From NCBI RefSeq assembly GCF_020529025.1, contig NZ_JACNMM010000007.1:247521-311520 (forward strand): a DNA stretch of 64,000 bases, in the 5' to 3' direction. Every line of letters begins with the position of its first letter. Position 1 is the first letter of the stretch. The DNA comes from Oceaniglobus trochenteri. Its GTDB lineage: Bacteria; Pseudomonadota; Alphaproteobacteria; Rhodobacterales; Rhodobacteraceae. A program made the translations under genes and the position numbers. Of the stretch, positions 35,254 to 42,777 are shown piece after piece. The notes under the pieces were generated by a model. The model was not told the origin of the DNA and made no database searches. It saw only the letters and a program-made list of their open reading frames with translations.

Positions 35254-36303
35254 TCACTGGCCTGTCTCGGCGGGCAGGCTGGCATAATAGGCCACCAGCG
35301 CCGCGATATCGCTGTCGTCAAGGTGGCGGGCCGCCTTGCGCATCAACCCGGCCTGGGGGCCACCGCCCCGCCTACCGTCACGCCACAACCCAAGCTGAGT
35401 GCGCAGATAGGGGGCGGGCAGCCCGGCCAGATTGGGGAAGAACGCCGATCTCTCGGACCGGTCGGGGCCATGGCAGGCACGGCAGGCCGGCACATCGGGA
35501 TCGCCGGTGTCCGCATGGACCAGGGCGCGGCCCCGCTCCACCAGGTCGGCCGGCATGTCCTGTGGTGGGATGGGCGCGACGGGCTGTGCCGCGAACCAGC
35601 GGGCCAGATCGCCCATCGTTTCGGGCGGCACCTCACGGGCAGCCTGGGCCATGATGCCGCTGGCGCGCGTGCCACCACGATAGGCCTGCAACGCCATCTC
35701 AAGATAGGCCGCCCCCTGCCCGTTCAGCGGCGGCACCTGCGCCAGTCCCCCGTCACCATGACACCCGAGGCAATAGGCCAGGGGCGCTTCTTCATCGGGC
35801 AACCGGGTGAGGGTGCCGTAGTCGGCGCCCTCCATGCCCTGCTGAACCGATGAAAGGAAGGCGACGACCGGCCAGACATCGTCTTCGCGCTGCGCTGGCC
35901 AGGGGGGCATGCCGCTCATCTTGATGCCGTTGGCGACGATCCAGTGCAACTGGTACGGCTTCCAGCCCTGCACGGCCTGGCCGATGGGCGGCGGCGCGGG
36001 CACCATCGCGGCCATGGTGGCGCTTTGCGCCTCGCCCGGGGCGGCATGGCAGGAACGGCAGGCGGTGTCATAGTGGCGGGCGCCCAGCTCGATCAGCGCC
36101 GGATCGGACAGATCAGGCATCTCGGCGGGGCGCGCGGCGCGCAGCCGCACGGAATTGCGAAAGGTGGTATGCAACACCCAGGACACCCCCTGCAGATGTC
36201 CGACCCGGGCCGAGACGTTGTAAAGCCCAAGGCCCACCACCGCGCCGCCCGCAAGGCCAGCCAGCACCGCCAGCGCCGCCAGGGTCTGCAAGACGCGTTT
36301 CAT
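35254..36303 (-). CDS. Triheme c-type cytochrome of the oxidase operon
   Basis: A 349-residue exported cytochrome with an N-terminal anchor helix (LAALAVLAGLAGGAVVGLGL) and three CxxCH haem sites: Cys82-His86 (CRSCH), Cys178-His182 (CLGCH) and Cys274-His278 (CRACH). The last two domains look like cytochrome c4. It is the final gene of the operon and overlaps ctaG by 4 nt. It probably carries electrons to the CuA/haem domain of subunit II, either from the triheme cytochrome of the Mo-hydroxylase or from cytochrome bc1. Confidence 0.9.
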   Translation of the reverse strand: MKRVLQTLAALAVLAGLAGGAVVGLGLYNVSARVGHLQGVSWVLHTTFRNSVRLRAARPAEMPDLSDPALIELGARHYDTACRSCHAAPGEAQSATMAAMVPAPPPIGQAVQGWKPYQLHWIVANGIKMSGMPPWPAQREDDVWPVVAFLSSVQQGMEGADYGTLTRLPDEEAPLAYCLGCHGDGGLAQVPPLNGQGAAYLEMALQAYRGGTRASGIMAQAAREVPPETMGDLARWFAAQPVAPIPPQDMPADLVERGRALVHADTGDPDVPACRACHGPDRSERSAFFPNLAGLPAPYLRTQLGLWRDGRRGGGPQAGLMRKAARHLDDSDIAALVAYYASLPAETGQ

Positions 36304-36878
36304 ATGCGTTCCTCCGTTCGGCCAAGGGCGCGCCCGGTCAGGATCAGCCCCGCCACCAGATAGATCGGCGTTCCGATCCCCAGCATGAGAAGCCCGCCCA
36401 GTTGCTGGCCGCCCAGATCGGGCGCCAGGCCGCAGATTTCGGAATAGAGATCGCGCGGCGCCAGCACGATCAGCGCCCCCAGCAGCGTCATGTGCATCGA
36501 GGTCAGCAACAGCCCCCCCGCCCCCAGAAGCGGCTGTTCGGCCCGCAGGCACCCGGCCCAGACGACAAGCCCCGCAACAAGGAAGCTGGCCTGTTCGGCG
36601 ACAAGGCCGAAACTTTCCAGAAAGGCGAGCCCATAGGCGCCGGGAAGGTGCCAGGCCCAGACCACGACGAATTCGACCGCCGCCGCCACCATGGGCGACA
36701 GGGCCAGGCGATCGGCAAGGCGCGGCGCGCCCAGCACCAGCAGCGGCGGGATGACCGCGACCAGCATCATGTGGCGCAGCATGTGGGCCGGGAAGGCCGC
36801 CCCGAACCATCCGTTCAGCGGTGCAATCCAGATCGCGCCGGCCAGGGCCAGGCCTGAAACAAGGGCCGCAGGTCTCAT
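36300..36878 (-). CDS. ctaG: Cytochrome c oxidase assembly protein, CtaG/caa3 type
   Basis: A 192-residue membrane protein of the CtaG_caa3 type with about five to six helices. It carries the characteristic AHMLRHMMLVAVIPPLLVLG and TSMHMTLLGALIVLAPRDLY stretches with conserved histidines. It helps insert copper or mature the oxidase. The protein is short compared with Bacillus CtaG. ATG 36878 overlaps the preceding gene by 4 nt; the frame is open to 37214 but that is a shadow. Confidence 0.85.
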   Translation of the reverse strand: MRPAALVSGLALAGAIWIAPLNGWFGAAFPAHMLRHMMLVAVIPPLLVLGAPRLADRLALSPMVAAAVEFVVVWAWHLPGAYGLAFLESFGLVAEQASFLVAGLVVWAGCLRAEQPLLGAGGLLLTSMHMTLLGALIVLAPRDLYSEICGLAPDLGGQQLGGLLMLGIGTPIYLVAGLILTGRALGRTEERI

Positions 36879-37282
36879 CGGCAGGTCTCCAGCAGCAGCA
36901 CCGGCAGCGCGCCATAGACCACACCGATGGCCGAGATCAGCGCCAGCAGGACGGCGGCGTGGCCCAGGAACTGGTGGCGGTCCTCGGCCTCGCCCCGGGC
37001 ATTGGTATAATCGCCCGTGGTGCGATAATCCCATTGCCGCCAGGCGCGCCAGCCCAGCCAGGCGATCACCGCCAGCGCCAGAAGCGTGGCCAGCCCCAGC
37101 CCCCCGCGCGTCATGCCCAGCAGGCCGGGCGCCTTGGCGCAGACCAGCGCGACGATGCCATAGCTTGTCACGAAATGCGCCACCCAGGCGACCGGGGCCA
37201 GGGTGATGCGCCACAGGCTTTCGGCCTCTTCGCGGAATTCGTGCCGTTCCTCGTCGGGGCGTGGTTGGCGTTCGTCCTGCAT
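36875..37282 (-). CDS. Small membrane protein of the oxidase operon, function unknown
   Basis: A 135-residue protein: a polar, acidic N-terminus (residues 1-25) and three hydrophobic segments, HFVTSYGIVALVCAKAPGLL, ATLLALAVIAWLGWRAW and AAVLLALISAIGVVYGALPV. It begins at ATG 37282 in a TGATG overlap with the subunit I+III gene and ends overlapping ctaG. It occupies the place where subunit IV or a small assembly factor is often encoded. I recognise no named family. Confidence 0.85.
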   Translation of the reverse strand: MQDERQPRPDEERHEFREEAESLWRITLAPVAWVAHFVTSYGIVALVCAKAPGLLGMTRGGLGLATLLALAVIAWLGWRAWRQWDYRTTGDYTNARGEAEDRHQFLGHAAVLLALISAIGVVYGALPVLLLETCR

Positions 37283-39840
37283 CACAGAACCCTCGGGGCC
37301 AGGCCCATCACCGCCGCGGCCACCAGGACCGTCAGGCAGAGAAAATGCCAGAACAGCGTGATGTTCCAGAGATCGGCATCGTAGCGTCGGGTCAGTTTGC
37401 CGGTCAGGCTGCCCGCAAGGCAATAAAGCTGCATGATGATCCCGACCGCGCCGTGGGCCACCACCCAGACCGTCAGCGCGCAGATCACCGCCGGATAGAC
37501 ATGCTGTGTCGGCTCAAGGGCCTGCACCGACAGGATCAGCGCCGCGCAGCCACCGGCGGCCAGCAGGGGGGCGGCGATCAGCGCCGCGCGCGCCACCCCG
37601 GCCCGCCCGGCGCCGTTCCAGTGACGCGCCCCCAGCGTCAGCGCCCAGGACGCGACAAGGGCACCAGCGGCCAGCGCCACCAACCCGGGCGTTGCATGAA
37701 GCGCGCCTTCGGGCGGAAAATCGGGGCGGGCCGTCCAATAGAAGAAGAACCCGAACACCACGCTGGCAAAGGCCGTGGCATCGCCCAGCATGGTGATCCA
37801 GACGGCCCACCATCCGACGGCCTTGGGCCCCGAGGCATAGGTGGGCAGGCGCAGGCCCAGGCCCGCCTCGCGCATGTCGTGTTCGGGCGGGCGCGCGGTC
37901 GAGGTCCAGAGCCAGTAGAGGATGCAGACCACGGCAAAGGCCCCCGAAACGATGGCGGGCGGATACATGTGGAAGGTCGGAAAGATGAAGGCGCCACCGG
38001 TGAAGGCCGCCGCCCAAAGCGTGATCCAGGTCGGCCCCGTCACCCGCTGCACCAGTTCGGGGCTGGCGTCGATCACGCTGGTCACCATGGTTTCGCGGTG
38101 GCCATGGGGGCTGTCGGGCAAGTAGTAGCGCCCGGCGTCCATCCGCTCGACCAGCTTGGGATCGTCCCACAGCGGATAGCGCGATGTGATATGCGGGATC
38201 GACCGCGCGCCCCAGTATTCCTCGGGCACGTCATGGCTCCACTCCAGCGTTCCCGCGTCCCAGGGGTTGCGCGGCACCTGTTTCTGGTTCCCTTTCGGGC
38301 GCAGCAGATCCCAGACGAAAACGGCAAACCCGGCGGCGATCACGAAGGCCCCAAGTGTCGAAACCAGGTTGAGCCAGCCCCAGCCCGCCGAGTCGGGATA
38401 GGTGAAAATCCGGCGCGGCATGCCCAGCAATCCGGTCAGGTGCATCGGCAGGAAGGTGACGTTGAAGCCGGTGAAGATCAGCCAGAAGGCCCAGCGACCC
38501 AGACGTTCGCTCAGCATCTTCTTGCGGATGAAGGGGAAGAAGTAATAGACCCCCGCGATCACCGGAAAGACCATGCCGCCGAACAGCGTGTAATGCAGGT
38601 GCGCCACGATGAAATAGGTATCGTGGACCTGCCAGTTGAAGGGCGCGATGGCCAGCATCACACCGGTCAGCCCCCCGGCGGTGAAGATCGCCAGCGCCCC
38701 CGCGATCCAGAGCATCGGCAGGCTCATCTTCACCCGCCCCACGATCAGCGTGGCGGCAAAGGCGAAAAGCTGAATGCCGGTCGGGATCACCACCGCCTCG
38801 GACGCGGCTGAAAAGAAGCCGAGGCTGATGTTGGGCAATCCGGTGGTGAACATGTGATGCACCCAGAGCCCGAAGGACAGGAACCCGGTGCCGACAGCGG
38901 AAAGCACGATCCAGGAATAGCCGACGATGGGGCGGCGCGCGACCGTGGGCACCACCATGGCGGCGATGGCGATGGAGGGCAGGAAGACGATGTAAACCTC
39001 GGGGTGGCCGAAGATCCAGAACAGGTGTTGCCACAGCATCGGGTCGCCGCCGCGGGTGGGGTCGAAGAAGGGCCAGTCAAAACTGCGCTCAAGCTCGAAC
39101 AGGAAATCGCCGGCGATCAGCGGCGGAAAGGCGAACAGGATCATCCCGCCCACCACCAGCACATACCACGCGTAAAGCGGCATGATGTTCACGCGCATCC
39201 CGGGCGGGCGGCATTTCAGTGCCCCGACGATCAGTTCGACGGCGGCGGCGATTGACGCAATCTCGATGAACGACAGGCCCAGCAGCCAGATATCGCTGCC
39301 CGGTCCCTCGTCCTGTGTGGCCAGGGGCGGATACATGAACCACCCGGCAGTGGGGGCGGAATTGAACAGCAGCGATCCCATGACGAAGACGCCGCCGATG
39401 ACGAAGCACCAGAACCCGAAGGCCGACAGGCGCGGGAAAGGCATGTCGCGACTGCCAAGGAAGGCGGGCAAGATCAGGATGGCAATCGCCTCGAACATCG
39501 GGACGGCGAAGAGGAACATCATCGCCGAGCCGTGCATCGTGAAGAACTGGTTGAAGCGGTCGGCCGAGATAAGGTCGTTGTCGGGAACGGCCAGTTGCAA
39601 GCGCATCACCAGCGCAAGGACCCCCGCCAGCAACATGAACCCGAAGGCCGTAAGGGCATACCACAGGCCGACTTCCGAATTGTTCACCGCCGTGAAATAG
39701 CGCCAGCCCCTCGGGGCCTCCCAGGCCGCGCGCAGTTCGGTGGCCGTGCGCTCCTGCTCTTCGGGCGAAACCGGCTCGGCCAGCATCGCCTCGGTCGGTG
39801 GATAGGGGCCGCTGGGGCCGGTCTGGTCTGTGTCGCTCAT
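37282..39840 (-). CDS. ctaD: Cytochrome c oxidase subunit I-III fusion
   Basis: An 852-residue fusion. Residues to about 580 are subunit I: the haem ligands lie in FFTMHGSAMMFLFA and WVHHMFTTGLPNIS, and the CuB/tyrosine site in WIFGHPEVYIVFLPS. The C-terminal part (about 630-850) is subunit III (VGWWAVWITMLGDATAFASV and following helices). It is the catalytic oxygen-reducing core and proton pump. Fused I+III subunits are typical of caa3-like oxidases. Coupled at both ends: ATGA overlap with subunit II and TGATG overlap with the small membrane protein. Confidence 0.95.
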   Translation of the reverse strand: MSDTDQTGPSGPYPPTEAMLAEPVSPEEQERTATELRAAWEAPRGWRYFTAVNNSEVGLWYALTAFGFMLLAGVLALVMRLQLAVPDNDLISADRFNQFFTMHGSAMMFLFAVPMFEAIAILILPAFLGSRDMPFPRLSAFGFWCFVIGGVFVMGSLLFNSAPTAGWFMYPPLATQDEGPGSDIWLLGLSFIEIASIAAAVELIVGALKCRPPGMRVNIMPLYAWYVLVVGGMILFAFPPLIAGDFLFELERSFDWPFFDPTRGGDPMLWQHLFWIFGHPEVYIVFLPSIAIAAMVVPTVARRPIVGYSWIVLSAVGTGFLSFGLWVHHMFTTGLPNISLGFFSAASEAVVIPTGIQLFAFAATLIVGRVKMSLPMLWIAGALAIFTAGGLTGVMLAIAPFNWQVHDTYFIVAHLHYTLFGGMVFPVIAGVYYFFPFIRKKMLSERLGRWAFWLIFTGFNVTFLPMHLTGLLGMPRRIFTYPDSAGWGWLNLVSTLGAFVIAAGFAVFVWDLLRPKGNQKQVPRNPWDAGTLEWSHDVPEEYWGARSIPHITSRYPLWDDPKLVERMDAGRYYLPDSPHGHRETMVTSVIDASPELVQRVTGPTWITLWAAAFTGGAFIFPTFHMYPPAIVSGAFAVVCILYWLWTSTARPPEHDMREAGLGLRLPTYASGPKAVGWWAVWITMLGDATAFASVVFGFFFYWTARPDFPPEGALHATPGLVALAAGALVASWALTLGARHWNGAGRAGVARAALIAAPLLAAGGCAALILSVQALEPTQHVYPAVICALTVWVVAHGAVGIIMQLYCLAGSLTGKLTRRYDADLWNITLFWHFLCLTVLVAAAVMGLAPRVL

Positions 39841-40931
39841 TCCAACCCCTTGAGATACTGCGCAAGATCGGCCAGGTCGGCGGTTGTCAGATGGTCATAT
39901 CCGGGCATTTCCACCTCGGGCTTGATCGCGCCGGTATGGGCGATCCAGGTCTCGAAATCCTCAAGCGTGGTGCCCAGCGTGCCCGCCCCCAGGCTGAGGC
40001 GGCTGCCCACATGGGTCAGGTCCGGCCCCACGGCCCCGCGCGCCTCGGTGCCACGCACCGCGTGGCAGGCGCCGCAGCCTTCACGCGCGAAGATCCGCGC
40101 GCCGCGCTGTGCGGCGGCATCGCCCGGGGGCGTCGCGGGGGCGGCCTGCGCCTGCAACCAGCTGTCGAAGTCGTCGGGGGGCATGGCCACCACCTCGAAA
40201 GCCATCAGGGCGTGGCTAGCGCCGCAGAACTCGGCGCATTGACCCCGCCAGTTTCCCGCGCGTTCGGGCTTCAGCGACATGCGGGTTTCGCGCCCGGGAA
40301 ACATGTCCATCTTGCCCCCCAGCGCCGGAATCCAGAACGAATGGATCACCCGGCCCGCGTTCAGCAGGATTTCGCTGCGCTGGCCCGCGGGCAGACGAAT
40401 TTCGTTGGCGGCGACGATGGGTGTATCGGCACCTTCGGGCCAGTATTCCACCCGCCACCACCATTGTTCACCGGTCACCCGCAGGGTCAGCCCCTCGCCG
40501 GGGGCGCGCTGGTCGGGCATGATCGACAGGCCCCAGGCCAGCAGCGCCCCCAGCACCACGGTGGGAAAGATCACGCCGCCGCCGATGATCAGCCCATCGG
40601 CAAAACGGCGTGACATCGCCCCGCGATTGATCCGCATGACATAGAAGAAAAGGCCGTTGACCAGCAGCCACAGGATGACAGCGCCCGTCAGCATGACCCA
40701 GAACAGGCTGTCCAGCACCCGCGCATCGGCCCCGGCCGGGGCCAGCACCGATTGCCGCCCGTCACAGCCCGCCAGAAGCGCAAGCGCAACCAGCGGCGCC
40801 AGGCGTGCCCGGGGCCTGCCAGGCTCTGCGCTTATGGGCCTGCGGCTTTTCCCAGCCATGCTGGTTTTCATGACAATCTCAACGTCGCGCAACTTTCTCT
40901 GGCCATCGGTTTGCTTCAGCCTAGTGGTCAA
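39837..40931 (-). CDS. coxB: Cytochrome c oxidase subunit II with fused cytochrome c domain
   Basis: A 364-residue lipoprotein-like subunit II. The lipobox LALLAGC is followed by two helices. The CuA site is in the cupredoxin domain (HSFWIPALGGKMDMFPGRET, then CAEFCGASHALM with its Cys-x3-Cys, His and Met). A C-terminal cytochrome c domain has CGACH and the Met ligand region MPGYDHLTTADLADL, so it is caa3-like. The preferred start is TTG 40931: AGGAG lies 7 nt upstream and TTGA overlaps the preceding stop, matching the rest of the operon. ATG 40871 is the conservative alternative and gives a more normal signal peptide. Confidence 0.9.
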   Translation of the reverse strand: MTTRLKQTDGQRKLRDVEIVMKTSMAGKSRRPISAEPGRPRARLAPLVALALLAGCDGRQSVLAPAGADARVLDSLFWVMLTGAVILWLLVNGLFFYVMRINRGAMSRRFADGLIIGGGVIFPTVVLGALLAWGLSIMPDQRAPGEGLTLRVTGEQWWWRVEYWPEGADTPIVAANEIRLPAGQRSEILLNAGRVIHSFWIPALGGKMDMFPGRETRMSLKPERAGNWRGQCAEFCGASHALMAFEVVAMPPDDFDSWLQAQAAPATPPGDAAAQRGARIFAREGCGACHAVRGTEARGAVGPDLTHVGSRLSLGAGTLGTTLEDFETWIAHTGAIKPEVEMPGYDHLTTADLADLAQYLKGLE

Positions 40932-42214
40932 CCCGAGGCTCCTGCAACGTCTTCTTCGGACAAGGCCCTGTCATGCCCACCCCAGCGTTGGCGCAGGTAG
41001 TTGACCAGCGCGGCAAGCTCATCGTCGTTCAGGCGATCTGCGAAGGCGGGCATTTCCTGCATCCGCTGATAGCCGGTCAGATGGCGGGCCGGGATGCCTT
41101 CGCGGATGATGCGCACAAGGTTGAGCGGGTCGTCGAACATCGCGCTGGTGTTGCCGCGCAGCGGCACCGACCCGAAGGGTTGCCCCTGCCCCTCGGCCCC
41201 GTGGCATCCGGCGCAAAGACCCAGGTATAGGGCATGGCCCGGGGCATTGTCGGTCAGGGCGCCATCGTTCGGGGCGGGCGGTGCGGGTGCCGGTGCCCCC
41301 TCGGTCAGATAGGCCGCGACGGCGCTGACATCCTCGGGCGAGAGGTATTTCGTCGAATGGCTGAGAACCGGGAACATGCGGAAGGTCATCACCCCCTGGG
41401 GCGACAGGCCCTCGGCCAGGAAATCCTCAAGGTCGGCGGCGTTCCATCCCCGCCGCGCGAGGGCACCCGGCGTGATGTCGGGGGCCAGCGCATCTTCGAT
41501 CACGGTGCCCTGAAGGTGTGCGTCGGGTTTGCGGGCATAGGCCAGGTTGCGGGGCGTATGGCATTCGCCGCAATGGCCCAGCACCTCGACCAGGTAGCGG
41601 CCCCGCGCGACCGGATCATTGCCGGTGTCCGCACCGGTCAGCCCCGCCACCGGTTGATCGGGGGGATCGGACCGGAAGATGAGGTTCCAGAAGGCCACCA
41701 GCGGACGCAGGTTGAAGGGAAAGATCAACTCGGCCGGGCGGTTGGGCCGTTCAATCGGGTCCTGCGCCATGAGCCAGACCCAGAGCGCGTCGCTGTCGGC
41801 GCGAGAGATCGCGTGATAAGAGGTATAGGGCATCGCCGGGTAAAGATGGCCGCCGTCCGGCGTGATGCCGTAAACCATCGCCCGGTAGAGATCGTCGGCA
41901 CTGTAATCGGCGATGCCATGGTCGCGTGACGGCGTTATGTTGCTGCCGAAGATTGATCCTACTGGTGTTTCCATCGCCGTACCGCCCGCCAGGGCCAGCC
42001 CGTCGGGCGACTTGTGGCAGGCCACGCAATCGCCTGCCCGCGCGACGTATTCACCGGCCTCTTCCATCTGGGCGCGGTCTTCCCTGGACAGGTTCGCCAG
42101 ATCGCGGCTGGCCGGGGGAATGTCGCCCGGCCCGGTAAAGGCGACATAGACGACGCCCGCCAGAATGACGACAAGGGCCAGAAGCCCGGCGAGGATCAGC
42201 GCCACCCGTTTCAT
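40928..42214 (-). CDS. Triheme cytochrome c subunit of the Mo-hydroxylase
   Basis: A 428-residue membrane-anchored cytochrome (helix at about residues 5-26) with three haem sites: Cys63-His67 (CVACH), Cys215-His219 (CGECH) and Cys334-His338 (CAGCH). This is the layout of cytochrome subunits of alcohol/aldehyde dehydrogenase complexes. It follows the 2Fe-2S subunit with a 4-nt overlap, so it should accept electrons from the molybdenum enzyme. It precedes oxidase subunit II, suggesting direct delivery to the oxidase. Confidence 0.92.
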   Translation of the reverse strand: MKRVALILAGLLALVVILAGVVYVAFTGPGDIPPASRDLANLSREDRAQMEEAGEYVARAGDCVACHKSPDGLALAGGTAMETPVGSIFGSNITPSRDHGIADYSADDLYRAMVYGITPDGGHLYPAMPYTSYHAISRADSDALWVWLMAQDPIERPNRPAELIFPFNLRPLVAFWNLIFRSDPPDQPVAGLTGADTGNDPVARGRYLVEVLGHCGECHTPRNLAYARKPDAHLQGTVIEDALAPDITPGALARRGWNAADLEDFLAEGLSPQGVMTFRMFPVLSHSTKYLSPEDVSAVAAYLTEGAPAPAPPAPNDGALTDNAPGHALYLGLCAGCHGAEGQGQPFGSVPLRGNTSAMFDDPLNLVRIIREGIPARHLTGYQRMQEMPAFADRLNDDELAALVNYLRQRWGGHDRALSEEDVAGASG

Positions 42215-42777
42215 GACGGGTTTTCCTCCGTCACGGCGGCCCGGGTCAGACCGGGGGTGTTGAGGATCACATCCCGCGTCGCTTCGAGATAGCGGACATA
42301 GCCGGTGCAGCGGCAGATATTCTCGTTCAGCGCGTCAAGAACCACATCCTCGACATCTTCGGGCGCGATCGGTGCCGCTTCCAGACGCTCGACAAGGGCC
42401 GTAGCGGCCGCCACGAACCCCGAGGTGCAATAGCTGCACTGGAACGAGAAATGATCGAGAAAGGCCTGCTGTACCGAGGTGAGCTGCGTCACGTTTCCAT
42501 CGTCGTCGCGGGTGGCATGTCCCTCGACCGTGCGAAAGCTGCGCCCGTTGGCCCAGGCAACACCGGTGATGCAGGCGGGAATGGGCTCGGCCCCGGCGGC
42601 ACCGTCGTGAATGACGGCACAGGCCCGGCAGACGCCCTGCCCGCAGCCATAGCGCGTGCCGGTCAGGTTCAGGTATTCGTGAAGGTATTCCAGCAACATC
42701 AGGTCTTCGGGAAGATCGACGGGGCCGGTTTTTTCGCCATTGATCCGCATCGTGACGGATATCATCCGGTCGCTCAT
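42211..42777 (-). CDS. 2Fe-2S subunit of molybdenum hydroxylase (isoquinoline 1-oxidoreductase alpha / aldehyde dehydrogenase type)
   Basis: A 188-residue iron-sulfur protein. The plant-ferredoxin-type cluster ligands are in RYGCGQGVCRACAV plus a downstream Cys (PIPACI). The second cluster is in the helical domain (CSYCTSG and ENICRCTGY). It passes electrons from the Mo cofactor in the large subunit to the cytochrome. No FAD subunit is present, as in the IorAB/aldehyde-dehydrogenase group that uses cytochromes. ATG 42777 overlaps the large-subunit stop by 4 nt. It has no signal peptide and is presumably exported with the Tat-bearing large subunit. Confidence 0.93.
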   Translation of the reverse strand: MSDRMISVTMRINGEKTGPVDLPEDLMLLEYLHEYLNLTGTRYGCGQGVCRACAVIHDGAAGAEPIPACITGVAWANGRSFRTVEGHATRDDDGNVTQLTSVQQAFLDHFSFQCSYCTSGFVAAATALVERLEAAPIAPEDVEDVVLDALNENICRCTGYVRYLEATRDVILNTPGLTRAAVTEENPS

